Below, in pieces: positions 1 through 8,567 of a stretch of DNA of 53,676 bases. The position numbers were made by a program, and so were the translations under genes. The stretch is from Pseudomonadota bacterium (GTDB taxonomy: Bacteria; Pseudomonadota; Gammaproteobacteria; Burkholderiales; Casimicrobiaceae), in NCBI GenBank assembly GCA_018241765.1, contig JAFEDD010000014.1, forward strand, positions 1-53,676, written 5' to 3'. The notes below the pieces were generated by a model. The model was not told the DNA's origin, did not search any database, and saw only the letters and a program-made list of their open reading frames with translations. Each line of letters opens with the position of its first letter. The stretch's first letter is position 1.

Positions 1-25
1 GGCAATCGACGATTGGCGAGTGCAA

Positions 26-103
26 CCAAGCGACGTCAAGCCGTCGCCTACAGCGGCAAACGCCGTCGAGCCGCGATGTAGGCGCGGGCTCGACCGCGCT
101 TGG
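26..103. repeat. Facing pair of REP-like palindromes
   Basis: Two 27-nt REP-like units face each other, with their GTAG heads pointing inward. Positions 26-52 carry a minus-strand copy whose stem is GCGACG/CGTCGC around a GCTTGA loop. Positions 77-103 carry a plus-strand copy with stem GCGCGG/CCGCGC and loop GCTCGA. The same two stem classes make up the arrays at 8568-9313 and 52957-53676, but here each class lies in the opposite orientation. The pair sits downstream of the YeeE gene that ends at 152, a usual place for REP elements. No gene was found in 1-151. Confidence 0.75.
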
Positions 104-151
104 CGTCGGTGCGTCGACGTTCCCCCGCGCACCGCATGCAGACGCCGTTGA

Positions 152-562
152 TCAGCGATCCGCCATCCAGCCCTGCACCAGCGCGCCCAGCGCCAGACCG
201 GCCACCGCCCATAGCAAATCGAGGTTCCCGGCGCCGAGGCCGGCGATGGCGGGCCCCGGGCAGACGCCGGTGAGGCCCCAGCCGATACCGAAGCAGACCG
301 CGCCGATCACGGTGTCGCGGTTCCAGGCGCTCGGATGCACGCCGAAGCTGCCGCCGAGCAGCGGCCGGCGCATGAGACGCGGCAGCAGCTTGTAGGCGAA
401 GAGCGTCACGAGCACGCCGCCGGCCATGACCAGCGCCAACCCGAAGTCCTGAAACCACAGGAAGCTCAGCACGACCTCGGGGCGGATCATCGTCGAATAG
501 GCAAGCCCGAAGCCGAACAGCGCACCGGCGGCAAGCGTGGCCAACGCACGCGCGGCGTTCAT
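152..562 (-). CDS. YeeE/YedE family membrane protein, C-terminal half
   Basis: This 136-residue protein is almost entirely hydrophobic, with about four membrane segments. It carries GLTGVCPGPA at residues 97-106, with Cys101, which matches the second cysteine motif of YeeE/YedE (DUF395) thiosulfate and sulfur-compound channels. Its ATG overlaps the stop codon of the upstream gene (ATGA at 559-562), so the two are translationally coupled. Full-length YeeE proteins carry both cysteine motifs in one chain; here they are split over two genes, as in PmpA/PmpB-type pairs. It probably forms a two-subunit inner-membrane channel with its neighbour. The substrate is inferred from the family only. Confidence 0.85.
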   Translation of the reverse strand: MNAARALATLAAGALFGFGLAYSTMIRPEVVLSFLWFQDFGLALVMAGGVLVTLFAYKLLPRLMRRPLLGGSFGVHPSAWNRDTVIGAVCFGIGWGLTGVCPGPAIAGLGAGNLDLLWAVAGLALGALVQGWMADR

Positions 563-1035
563 GGCACGATCCAGCGGGTGACGACGTTCGCGGTCACGAA
601 GGCGCTGGCCATGAAGATGAGCACCGCGAGCAGCGAGGGCAGTTGCAGCGAACCGAGGCCGCAGATGCCGTGTCCCGAGGTGCAACCGTTGCCGCGCCGC
701 GCGCCGTAGCCGCCGATGAACCCGCCGAGCAGCAGCAGCCACCACGGCACGCGCGTCGTCTGCGCCACGCCCTGCCCCGCCCACAGCCACCACAGCGCAG
801 CACCGACGATGAGCCCCGCCGCGTAGACGAGCCGCCAGCCGCGCGTCTCGAGCCAGCGCGGGGCGCGGAAAAAAGGCCGCGACACGACATACGACCAAGT
901 GCTCGAGAACACCGAGCTCATGCCGCCGATGCGCCCGGTCAATGCAAACAGCAAGGCAACGCCCGCACCAAGGCAGAGCCCGCCCGCGAAGTAATGCCAT
1001 CCGCCATGCGGAAACAGTGTCGTCAGGGATTCCAT
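559..1035 (-). CDS. YeeE/YedE family membrane protein, N-terminal half
   Basis: This 158-residue membrane protein has about four hydrophobic helices and the motif GNGCTSGHGICGLG at residues 115-128, with Cys118 and Cys125. That is the first conserved cysteine motif of YeeE/YedE sulfur-compound transporters. I chose the ATG at 1035, 10 nt after the murQ stop. An ATG at 1062 would add nine residues and overlap murQ by 17 nt; neither has a clear ribosome binding site. The gene is coupled to the C-terminal half by an ATGA overlap. It may be co-transcribed with murQ, though no functional link is obvious. Confidence 0.85.
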   Translation of the reverse strand: MESLTTLFPHGGWHYFAGGLCLGAGVALLFALTGRIGGMSSVFSSTWSYVVSRPFFRAPRWLETRGWRLVYAAGLIVGAALWWLWAGQGVAQTTRVPWWLLLLGGFIGGYGARRGNGCTSGHGICGLGSLQLPSLLAVLIFMASAFVTANVVTRWIVP

Positions 1036-1045
1036 GACGGAAATA

Positions 1046-1963
1046 TTAGCGCTGCGCGCCATGCAAGGCCGCGCGCACGTCGCCCTCGCAAGCGTCGAGC
1101 CGGGCCAGCGCCGCCTCGGGGGTCAACCCACCGAGCAACATGACGATGGCCACCTTCACGCGATAGCGGCAGGCCTTCAGCGCGGCCTCGGCGGCCGCCT
1201 CGTCGGCGCCGGTGGCGAGCGCGGTCAGCCGGATCGCCCGCGCGAGCAGCTTGGCATTGGTCGGCACCAAATCCACCATCAGGTTGCCGTAGACCTTGTG
1301 CAGTCGCACCATCAACGCCGTCGAAAAGGTGTTGAGCGCGATCTTCTGCGCGGTGCCCGCCTTCAGCCGCGTGCTGCCGGAGACGGCCTCGGGGCCGGTC
1401 GCGAGCGTGATGCCGATGTCCGCCTGCGCGCAGACGGGCGCCCCCGTGTTGTTGGCGAAGCCGATGGCCAATGCCCCCGCAGCCCGCGCTGCGCGCAGCG
1501 CACCGAGCACATACGGCGTGCTGCCCGACGCCGCGAGCGCAAGCACCACGTCGTGGCGCGAAGGGAGCAGTCGTTCGAGATCGGCAGCGCCCTGAGCCGC
1601 GTTGTCCTCGGCCCCTTCGACCGCGCGATAGACCGCCCCCTGCCCGCCCGCCAGCAGCGCCAGCGCGCGCTCGGCCGGCCAGGAGAAGGTCGGATAGAGC
1701 TCGACGCTATCGAGCAACCCAAGCCGCCCCGACGTGCCGGCGCCAACGTAAATCAATCGCCCTCCGGCGCGGATGCGCGGCAGCGCGGCCTCCACCGCGC
1801 GGGCAAGCTCGCCCTGGGCCGCCGCAACCGCCGCCGCAGCGCGCGCCTGATCGGCCACCAGAGCGCCGACCAAGCTCGGCACATCGTAGGTATCGAGCGC
1901 CGTGTGCTCCCCGCTCGGGCGCTCGGTGGCGGGCAGCGCACGCGCATCAGCCGGTGTTTTCAT
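1046..1963 (-). CDS. murQ: N-acetylmuramic acid 6-phosphate etherase
   Basis: MurQ cleaves the lactyl ether of MurNAc-6-phosphate to GlcNAc-6-phosphate and D-lactate during cytoplasmic peptidoglycan recycling. The 305-residue product has the SIS-domain signature VGAGTSGRLGLLDSVELYPT at residues 73-92, with the acidic residue Glu88 in the place of the catalytic Glu of E. coli MurQ, and VEGAEDN at 115-121 for the second active-site Glu. The length is close to the usual ~300. I start at the ATG at 1963 because the family begins near this point; a further upstream in-frame start would add 21 atypical residues. No MurNAc kinase, PTS or anmK gene is adjacent. Confidence 0.93.
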   Translation of the reverse strand: MKTPADARALPATERPSGEHTALDTYDVPSLVGALVADQARAAAAVAAAQGELARAVEAALPRIRAGGRLIYVGAGTSGRLGLLDSVELYPTFSWPAERALALLAGGQGAVYRAVEGAEDNAAQGAADLERLLPSRHDVVLALAASGSTPYVLGALRAARAAGALAIGFANNTGAPVCAQADIGITLATGPEAVSGSTRLKAGTAQKIALNTFSTALMVRLHKVYGNLMVDLVPTNAKLLARAIRLTALATGADEAAAEAALKACRYRVKVAIVMLLGGLTPEAALARLDACEGDVRAALHGAQR

Positions 1964-2258
1964 GCAACCGTTTTTAGCGCAAATGCGCTCGCTGCGCAGT
2001 GACCACGAAGAACGACCGCCCTCCATGGCAACGTGCGCGCCGCGAGCGCAGCGATCACTTCCATGATCTTCTCGTCAAAGCAGGTACCGCGTAGCCTCGA
2101 TGCAACGAAGTGGAATCGAGCGCCATGGCATCAAACAAGCGTTGGCGCGTTGTCCAGATTCAAACGATTCGTTGCGTCTGGGTAGCCCGCGCCGCCCGAG
2201 CTCGGCGCGCTCTGACACAATGCCGTGATCAACGGCAACGGCACACGCATTCGCCACC
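1964..2258. other. Intergenic region between murQ and the SpmA/B fusion gene
   Basis: These 295 nt separate divergent genes. The only structured element is a short hairpin, AGCGC/GCGCT at 1976-1989, just upstream of murQ; it lacks a U-tract on the useful strand. A CACAAT hexamer at 2216-2221 could be a -10 box for the rightward gene, but no convincing -35 lies 17 nt upstream. No small ORF or RNA was recognised. Confidence 0.4.
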
Positions 2259-3497
2259 ATGACCCTCACCTACATCTGGAGCGGCTTCTTCATCGTCGGC
2301 TTCCTCGCCGCGCTGGTGCAGTGGCTGGTGTTTGGCGACGTGACGGTGTTCAAGCGCATCGTCGATGGCACCTTCGATGCGTCGAAGGTTGCGGTGATGG
2401 AGGTCGCGCTGCCGCTCGCTGGCGTGATGACGCTGTGGCTGGGCATCCTGAACATCGGCGAGCGCGCCGGCGCCATCGCTGTCGTCTCGAAGCTGATCGC
2501 GCCGTTCTTCTCGCGCATCTTTCCGCAGGTGCCGAAGGATCATCCCGCCACCGGCCACATGGTGATGAATTTCTCGGCCAACTTTCTCGGGCTCGACAAC
2601 GCGGCCACGCCGTTCGGGCTGAAGGCGATGGAAAGCCTTCAGACGCTGAACCCGAACAAGGAGGAAGCAAGCGACGCGCAGATCATGTTTCTGGTGCTGC
2701 ACGCCTCCGGCCTCACGCTGATTCCGCTCTCCATCATGGCGCAGCGCGCGGTGCTCGGCGCCGCCGATCCCTCCGACATCTTCATTCCGTGCATGATCGC
2801 GACCTACGTGGCGACGGTGACCGGATTGCTCGCGGTGGCAATTCGCCAGCGCATCCGGCTCTTCGACCCGGTCATCCTCGCGTGGCTCGGCTCGCTCACG
2901 GGCGCCATCGCGGGCATCGTCTGGTACATGAGCCAGTATCTGAGCAAGGATGAGATCTCGCTCGTCTCGAAGCTGGTCAGCAACTTCATTCTGCTCGCCA
3001 TCATCGTCGTCTTCGTCGTCGGCGGCCTGCGCCGACGCATCAACGTCTACGACGCCTTCATCGAAGGCGCACGCGGCGGCATCGAAACCTCGATCAAGAT
3101 CATCCCGTTTCTGGTCGGCATGCTGGTGGCGATCAGTGTGCTGCGGCAGTCGGGCGTGCTCGATTTCGTGGTCAGCGGCTTCACCTGGTTCTTCTCGCAG
3201 ATCGGCGTCAATACCGACTTCACGCCGGCGCTGCCAACCGCGCTGATGAAGCCGATCAGCGGCAGCGGCGCCCGCGCGATGATGATCGAGGCGATGAAGA
3301 ACTACGGCGTCGACTCATTCATCGGGCGACTGTCGGCGATCTTCCAAGGCTCGGCCGACACCACGTTCTACATCGTCGCGCTCTACTTCGGGTCGGTCGG
3401 CATCGCCCGCGTGCGCTACGCCATCACCTACGGGCTGATCGCCGAATTCGCCGGCGTCGTCGCCGCCGTGTTCGTCGCCTACCTCTTCTTCCACTGA
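2259..3497 (+). CDS. Fused SpmA/SpmB nucleoside-recognition (Gate) domain membrane protein
   Basis: This 412-residue, strongly hydrophobic protein has two Gate-type halves. The first, about residues 1-200, contains MNFSANFLGLDNAATPFG, which is typical of SpmA. The second, about 225-412, contains PISGSGARAMMIEAMKNYG and QGSADTTFYI, which are typical of SpmB. In Bacillus these are separate spore maturation proteins. In non-sporulating proteobacteria the fused form is common and is thought to be a transporter or nucleoside-linked membrane protein, with no established substrate. The ATG at 2259 starts directly at the first helix. The following gene begins 8 nt after its stop. Confidence 0.88.
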   Translation: MTLTYIWSGFFIVGFLAALVQWLVFGDVTVFKRIVDGTFDASKVAVMEVALPLAGVMTLWLGILNIGERAGAIAVVSKLIAPFFSRIFPQVPKDHPATGHMVMNFSANFLGLDNAATPFGLKAMESLQTLNPNKEEASDAQIMFLVLHASGLTLIPLSIMAQRAVLGAADPSDIFIPCMIATYVATVTGLLAVAIRQRIRLFDPVILAWLGSLTGAIAGIVWYMSQYLSKDEISLVSKLVSNFILLAIIVVFVVGGLRRRINVYDAFIEGARGGIETSIKIIPFLVGMLVAISVLRQSGVLDFVVSGFTWFFSQIGVNTDFTPALPTALMKPISGSGARAMMIEAMKNYGVDSFIGRLSAIFQGSADTTFYIVALYFGSVGIARVRYAITYGLIAEFAGVVAAVFVAYLFFH

Positions 3498-3505
3498 GTG
3501 CGACG

Positions 3506-4543
3506 ATGGTGACGCGCACGCGCCGAAGCGTCGCGGCAGCGACACTCGCGCTCGCGGGTGTCTGCGCACTGACCACGGGCGCACCGCGGCCGGTCGAGGC
3601 GATGACGCTCGCGCGCCATGGCGGCACGCTGATCCTCGCCGGCGACATCGAGCGCCGCGATCTGGACCGCATCACCGCCGCCTTCGACAGCGCTCCGACG
3701 ATCACTCACGTCGTGCTGCGCAATTCGCGCGGCGGCAACAGCTGGACAGGGTACCGGCTGGGCGAATTCTTTCGCGCCCGCGGCGTCACCACGGTCGTCT
3801 CGGGGCACTGCGTGTCCTCCTGCTCGCGGCTCTTTCTGGGCGGCGTCGTGCGCCAGTTTGCGGACGACTTTCCGGCCAGCCTCACCTACGTCGGTCTGCA
3901 CGGGCATTACGACTTCGACCGCCTGAACCGCGACGCCGTCACCAAAAACGATCTCGTCGCGTGGACGCTGCGCTTCACCGACGGCCGCGCCGACCCCGCG
4001 CTCGTGCGTCGCTGGGTCGCCATCGAAGCGCGCGCCGGCGACATCCGCTTTTATCCCCTCGCCGCGCGCAGCCGCTTCGGGCACACGACGATGCTCTGTC
4101 AAGGCAACGAATCACGCCGTCCCGACGACTGCGAGGCGATCGCGACGACCGCGCTGGCGCAGGGCATCGTGACGACCGATGCGCCGTGGTCGAGCCCCGA
4201 TGCCGCAACGCTGGTCTGGGGGCAGCGTCGACGGGCTTTTCCGGACACCGGCTACGCGACACTCGACGCGACCGAGCGCGTGCCCGCCCGCAGCGCGAGC
4301 GCCCGACGCGATTACGAACGCTTTCGGCGCGCCGCGCTGCCGCGCGCCTTCGCGGCCAGCGCCGACGGCAGCCACTGGGGTTGGGCGGGCAACGATCCGC
4401 GCTCGGTCGACGCCGCGATCGAGCGCTGCCAGCGTGGTGCGCCGCGCGTGCGCTGCCAGCTCTACGCGGTGGACGATCGCGTGGTGTGGCGGCCCGTCGG
4501 CGTGCGGGGAGACGCTGCGTCACCGCTCACGGGCAGGCGGTGA
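3506..4543 (+). CDS. Secreted ClpP-like serine hydrolase-family protein
   Basis: This 345-residue protein begins with a signal peptide (basic start, hydrophobic core, cleavage near residue 32). The mature part has a crotonase/ClpP-like layout: LRNSRGGNSW at 71-80 resembles the oxyanion-loop strand, GHCVSSCSRLFLGG at 100-113 places Ser104/Ser105 where the nucleophile belongs, and LHGHYD at 131-136 supplies a histidine. This CxSxC arrangement is seen in predicted periplasmic ClpP-like proteins of proteobacteria. The C-terminal ~90 residues form a separate Cys-containing region with GWAGNDPRSVDAAIERC. Substrate unknown. It follows the SpmA/B gene by 8 nt and precedes ddl by 25 nt. Confidence 0.72.
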   Translation: MVTRTRRSVAAATLALAGVCALTTGAPRPVEAMTLARHGGTLILAGDIERRDLDRITAAFDSAPTITHVVLRNSRGGNSWTGYRLGEFFRARGVTTVVSGHCVSSCSRLFLGGVVRQFADDFPASLTYVGLHGHYDFDRLNRDAVTKNDLVAWTLRFTDGRADPALVRRWVAIEARAGDIRFYPLAARSRFGHTTMLCQGNESRRPDDCEAIATTALAQGIVTTDAPWSSPDAATLVWGQRRRAFPDTGYATLDATERVPARSASARRDYERFRRAALPRAFAASADGSHWGWAGNDPRSVDAAIERCQRGAPRVRCQLYAVDDRVVWRPVGVRGDAASPLTGRR

Positions 4544-4556
4544 TGCCGAGGTTCCC

Positions 4557-4562
4557 TAGAAT
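4557..4562 (+). promoter_or_regulatory. Candidate -10 box immediately before ddl
   Basis: TAGAAT ends six bases before the ddl ATG at 4569. If it is a sigma70 -10 box, transcription would start at or very near the A of the start codon, giving a leaderless mRNA. No good -35 is visible 17 nt upstream. The same TANNNT-N6-ATG geometry occurs before the hydrolase gene at 10638. Confidence 0.35.
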
Positions 4563-4568
4563 TCGGCC

Positions 4569-5600
4569 ATGAACCCAGCGCAGAAAATCCGCGTGCTCGT
4601 GCTTGCCGGCGGTCAATCCGGCGAGCATGAGGTTTCGATCAACAGCGCGCGCAGCGTGCTCGCGGCGCTGCCGAAAGAGCGCTTCGAAGTGACCAGTGTG
4701 GTCATCTCGCGCGAGGGGCGGTGGCTGTCGGCGCGGGACTCGCTGCGCGCCCTCGAGCGCGGCAGCGCACCCAGCGGCGGCGATCTCGTGCTGCGCGAAG
4801 CGAGCGCGGCCGAAGGCTTCGATGTGGTGTTTCCGATCCTGCACGGCCCGAACGGCGAGGACGGCACCGTGCAGGGCCTGTTGAAGCTCGCGGGCATCCC
4901 GTGCGTCGGCTCCGGCGTGCTCGGCAGCGCCGTCTGCATGGACAAGGTCATGGCGAAGGCGGTGCTCGCGGCGCACGGCATTCCGCAGGTCGCGTACTGC
5001 CTGGTGACGCGCAGCGAATTCGCAGCGACGCCGGAGGCAGCCATCGAGCGTGCGTCGGCGCTGGGCTTTCCGCTCTTCGTGAAACCGGCCAATCTCGGCT
5101 CGAGTGTCGGCATCTCGAAAGCGAAGCACGACACCGAATTGCGCACCGCGCTCAGGCTCGCCTTCGAGCTCGACCGCCGCGTCATCGTCGAGGCCGCGAC
5201 GCGCGAAAAGCCGCGCGAGATCGAGGTCGGCATCCTCGGCAATGATCAGCCGCATGCGAGCCCGGTCGGCGAGCTCACGTTCAACGCCGAGTTCTACGAC
5301 TACGAGACGAAATACACGCCGGGACGCGCCGAGATGCACATTCCGGCCAACGTGCCCGCAGCCATCGCCGAGCGCGCGCGCAGCCTAGCGATCGACGCGT
5401 TCCGCGCGCTCGATTGCGCAGGACTCGCGCGGGTCGACTTCTTCTATCTCGACGGCAGCGGCGAGCTCTTCCTGAATGAAGTGAACACGATGCCCGGCTT
5501 CACCCGCACGTCGATGTATCCGGAGCTCTGGCGCGCCGCCGGCGTCGGCTACGGCGAACTGGTGTCGCGCCTGGTCGAACTCGCGCTCGAACGGCGCTGA
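4569..5600 (+). CDS. ddl: D-alanine--D-alanine ligase
   Basis: This ATP-grasp ligase joins two D-alanines for the peptidoglycan pentapeptide in the cytoplasm. The 343-residue sequence has [11 protein letters not shown] at 13-23, [12 protein letters not shown] for the N-terminal substrate region, [13 protein letters not shown] for the nucleotide loop, and [20 protein letters not shown] near the C terminus with the Mg-binding Asp/Glu/Asn residues. The long linker and length fit the DdlA type rather than the ~305-residue DdlB found in mur clusters, and no mur/fts genes are next to it. The start follows a candidate -10 box directly and lacks a Shine-Dalgarno sequence. Confidence 0.95.
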   Translation: MNPAQKIRVLVLAGGQSGEHEVSINSARSVLAALPKERFEVTSVVISREGRWLSARDSLRALERGSAPSGGDLVLREASAAEGFDVVFPILHGPNGEDGTVQGLLKLAGIPCVGSGVLGSAVCMDKVMAKAVLAAHGIPQVAYCLVTRSEFAATPEAAIERASALGFPLFVKPANLGSSVGISKAKHDTELRTALRLAFELDRRVIVEAATREKPREIEVGILGNDQPHASPVGELTFNAEFYDYETKYTPGRAEMHIPANVPAAIAERARSLAIDAFRALDCAGLARVDFFYLDGSGELFLNEVNTMPGFTRTSMYPELWRAAGVGYGELVSRLVELALERR

Positions 5601-5619
5601 ACGAGCGTCGTCAGCTTTT
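5596..5619 (+). terminator. Candidate intrinsic terminator of ddl
   Basis: GCTG and ACGA (with a one-base bulge) pair with TCGT and CAGC around a GCG loop, followed by TTTT. The hairpin overlaps the ddl stop codon and runs into the 3' end of the convergent gene ending at 5611. The stem is short, so confidence is moderate. Confidence 0.42.
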
Positions 5620-6357
5620 CGCTGGCGCGGGCGCGGGCGGCGCGGCCGGCGCGACAGGCGCTGGCGCGGGCGTCGGAGAGATTGAGCCCGAGGTCGCCGG
5701 CGGCGGCGCGCTCGGCGCGGCGGGCGGCGACGTTGCCGCGCCCGACTTCGACGCGCTCGGAACAGCGCCGGGCGCTGCCGCATCCTTCGCGGCGGGCGCC
5801 GCGCCATGCAGCGTGCGCAGTTGCGCGAGCCACGCGCTCCAATCCATCGGGCCGCGCTCGAAGCGGCGACGCAGGTTGATCAGCACGCCGCTCCATGCGC
5901 GATCGAAATAGGCAAACGCGCGATCCCATTCGCCGCCGTCACCCCAACCGCTGTGGTGCACGCTGACGCGGGTCGATTTGTCGTCGATCGGATGCAGGCG
6001 CACCACGACGAAGGTGCGCTGCGCGCGCACCTCCGGCAGATCGGGCGGCGCGTTCCAGTCGAACGAGAGCATGCGCTTGGGTTGCAGCGCCAGAAAGCGC
6101 ATGTCGTCGGCGCCGCGCTTGCCCGGCTCGGCGAGCGGATCGATGAAGATATGGAAGGCGCCGCCGACGCGAGCGTCGATCTCGGCCTCGGGCGCGAAGA
6201 AACTGACGATGCCCTCGCGCGTGGTCCACGCCGCCCAGACGGCATCGACATTGGCGGGCACGACGATGTCGCGGGCAATGGCGCGCTCGGCGGCGTGCGC
6301 CGACGAGAGCACGAGCGCGGCGAACGCGGCGAGGAGACAGCGAAGAACTTGGGTCAT
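5611..6357 (-). CDS. Secreted SRPBCC (AHSA1-like) domain protein with Pro/Ala-rich tail
   Basis: The 248-residue product starts with a signal peptide (MTQVLRCLLAAFAALVLSSAHA). Residues ~25-165 match the START/AHSA1 ligand-binding fold: IVVPANVDAVWAAWTTREGI at the start, FFAPEAEIDARVGGAF, and a C-terminal helix with GWGDGGEWDRAFAYFDRAW. Family members usually bind hydrophobic ligands or act as co-chaperones; a secreted version is unusual. The last ~65 residues are low-complexity Ala/Pro/Ser. An upstream in-frame start (6546) would add 63 arginine-rich residues and hide the signal peptide, so I use 6357. Convergent with ddl. Confidence 0.78.
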   Translation of the reverse strand: MTQVLRCLLAAFAALVLSSAHAAERAIARDIVVPANVDAVWAAWTTREGIVSFFAPEAEIDARVGGAFHIFIDPLAEPGKRGADDMRFLALQPKRMLSFDWNAPPDLPEVRAQRTFVVVRLHPIDDKSTRVSVHHSGWGDGGEWDRAFAYFDRAWSGVLINLRRRFERGPMDWSAWLAQLRTLHGAAPAAKDAAAPGAVPSASKSGAATSPPAAPSAPPPATSGSISPTPAPAPVAPAAPPAPAPAKS

Positions 6358-6550
6358 GTCGTCGGCAGCGAACGCGAAGGGACGCCGCAAGGGAAACCGG
6401 CGCGAAGCGTAGCGCATTCGCGTGGCGGGGACGCCGCGCGCTGTGCGGGGCCGATGCCTGCGTCGCGTAAAATGACGCTTCGCTTCACCCCCTATCCTGT
6501 CGATGCGGCGCGCGTTCGCCGCCCGCCTCATTCCGGCCGGAGCCACGCTG

Positions 6551-8560
6551 ATGACGCTGCCGACCCATCACCTCGAGTTGCTCGCCCCCGCCCGCGACGC
6601 CGACATCGGCCGCGAAGCGGTGCTGCACGGCGCCGACGCGGTCTACATCGGCGGTCCCTCGTTCGGGGCTCGCACCAAGGCGGGCAACGACGTGGCGGAC
6701 ATCGCGGGGTTGTGCGACTTCGCGCATCGCTACGGCGCCCGCGTGTTCGTCACCGTCAACACCATCCTGCACGACGACGAACTCGAATCCGCGCGCACGC
6801 TGATCGGGCAGCTCCACGATGCCGGCGTCGATGCGCTCATCGTGCAGGACATGGCGCTGCTCGAACTCGACCTGCCGCCGATCGCGCTGCACGCATCGAC
6901 CCAATGCGACATCCGCGCCGCGGCCAAGGCGCGCTTCCTCGCCGACGTCGGCTTCTCGCAACTGGTGCTCGCCCGCGAGATGAGCATCGCGCAGATCCGT
7001 GAGGTCCGCGCCGCCGTGGCGCCGGAGGTCGCGCTCGAATACTTCATCCACGGTGCGCTCTGCGTCGCCTTCTCGGGCAACTGCTACATCAGCGAAGCGC
7101 ACACCGGCCGCAGCGCCAACCGCGGCGGCTGCTCGCAGGAGTGCCGCCTGCCCTACACGTTGGAAGACGGCCAGGGCCGCGTCGTCGCCTTCGACAAGCA
7201 CCTGCTGTCGATGAAAGACAACAACCAGAGCGCCAACCTGCGCGCGCTGATCGACGCCGGCATCCGCAGCTTCAAGATCGAGGGGCGCTACAAGGACATG
7301 GCCTACGTGAAGAACGTGACGGCGCATTACCGGCAGCGACTCGACGAGATCCTCGATGAGCGGCCCGAGCTCGCCCGTGCCTCCGACGGCCGCTGCCGCT
7401 TCGGCTTCGTGCCCGACCCCGAGCGCACCTTCAACCGCCAGAGCAGCGACTATTTCGCCACCGGCCGCAAGACCGACATCGGCGCCTTCGACGCGCCCAC
7501 TCACGTCGGGCAGGCGATCGGCCGCGTCAGCGCCATCGGGCGCACGCATTTCGACCTCGAAACCGGCGAGACACTCGCCAACGGCGACGGCCTCACCTGG
7601 ATGCACAAGCGCGAGGTGCGCGGTGCGCAGGTCAACACCGCCCGCGTCATCGACGCGCGGCACTGGCGCATCACACCGAACCAGCCTTTGGCAGACCTCG
7701 CCGCGCAGGGGCTGGCCGTTGGTGTCGGCATCAACCGCAACGTCGATCGCGTGTGGCAGCAAACGCTCGCGCGCAAGTCGGCCGAGCGCAGCATCGATGT
7801 CACGCTGCATTTCACCGACACCGACGACGGCTTTGCGCTGACCCTCACCGACGAGCGCGGCGCCAGTGGCCGCGCGAGCATCGTCTGCGCGCACGACCCG
7901 GCGCAGCAGGCCGAGCGCGCCAACGCGAGCCTGCGCGAGCAGCTCACGCGGCTGGGCAACACCGTGTTCAGCGCGACCGAGGTCACGCTCGACTGCCGCG
8001 CCGCTTGGTTCGTGCCGGCCTCCGTCGCCAACACGCTGCGCCGCGATGCCGTGGCCGCGCTGGACGCGGCGCGCGAAGCCCGCCGCCCGCGCTCGTGCCG
8101 CCGCGCCGCCGTCGAGCCGCCCGTGCCTTACCCCGACACCGCGCTCAGCTACCTCGCCAACGTCTACAACGACGCCGCCCGCCGCTTCTACACGCGCCAC
8201 GGCGTTCAATTGATCGACGCCGCGTTCGAAGCGCACGAGGAAGCGGGCGAAGTCTCGCTGATGGTCACCAAGCACTGCCTGCGCTTCTCGTTCAACCTCT
8301 GCCCGAAGCAGGCCAAGGGCGTCACCGGCGTGCAAGGGCAGGTTCGCGCCGAGCCGATGACGCTCGTCAGCGGCGGCGACCGGCTGACGCTGCGCTTCGA
8401 CTGCAAGGCCTGCGAAATGCACGTCGTCGGCCGCGCACGGCCGCATATCCTGCGCACGCCCGCGCCGGGCAGCGCCGCCGCGCAACACGCCGCGCTCAGC
8501 GGGGAAGCGGAAGCCGGCACCGCCGCCAGCACCCACGCGCTGCACGGCAAATCACGCTGA
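6551..8560 (+). CDS. rlhA: U32 family protein, 23S rRNA C2501 hydroxylation factor
   Basis: This 669-residue protein is close to E. coli RlhA (YdcP, ~653 aa), needed for 5-hydroxylation of C2501 in 23S rRNA. Residues 1-290 form the U32 TIM-barrel part with LLAPARDADIGREAVLHGAD at 10-29. The cysteine-rich U32 signature FSGNCYI...RGGCSQECRLPY lies at about 175-202, including Cys178, Cys194 and Cys198. Block DKHLLSMKDNNQSANL follows, and it is a hallmark of the YdcP branch. The C-terminal part carries further Cys-containing motifs (KHCLRFSFNLCPKQ; DCKACEMHV). An ATG at 6551 matches the family N terminus better than one at 6503. TAAAAT near 6469 may be its -10 box. Confidence 0.88.
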   Translation: MTLPTHHLELLAPARDADIGREAVLHGADAVYIGGPSFGARTKAGNDVADIAGLCDFAHRYGARVFVTVNTILHDDELESARTLIGQLHDAGVDALIVQDMALLELDLPPIALHASTQCDIRAAAKARFLADVGFSQLVLAREMSIAQIREVRAAVAPEVALEYFIHGALCVAFSGNCYISEAHTGRSANRGGCSQECRLPYTLEDGQGRVVAFDKHLLSMKDNNQSANLRALIDAGIRSFKIEGRYKDMAYVKNVTAHYRQRLDEILDERPELARASDGRCRFGFVPDPERTFNRQSSDYFATGRKTDIGAFDAPTHVGQAIGRVSAIGRTHFDLETGETLANGDGLTWMHKREVRGAQVNTARVIDARHWRITPNQPLADLAAQGLAVGVGINRNVDRVWQQTLARKSAERSIDVTLHFTDTDDGFALTLTDERGASGRASIVCAHDPAQQAERANASLREQLTRLGNTVFSATEVTLDCRAAWFVPASVANTLRRDAVAALDAAREARRPRSCRRAAVEPPVPYPDTALSYLANVYNDAARRFYTRHGVQLIDAAFEAHEEAGEVSLMVTKHCLRFSFNLCPKQAKGVTGVQGQVRAEPMTLVSGGDRLTLRFDCKACEMHVVGRARPHILRTPAPGSAAAQHAALSGEAEAGTAASTHALHGKSR

Positions 8561-8567
8561 GCGGAAG

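Noticed and set aside
6485-8545. A 686-codon open frame on the minus strand opposite rlhA.
   Set aside because: rlhA has the full U32/YdcP signature on the plus strand; the antisense product is a low-complexity shadow.
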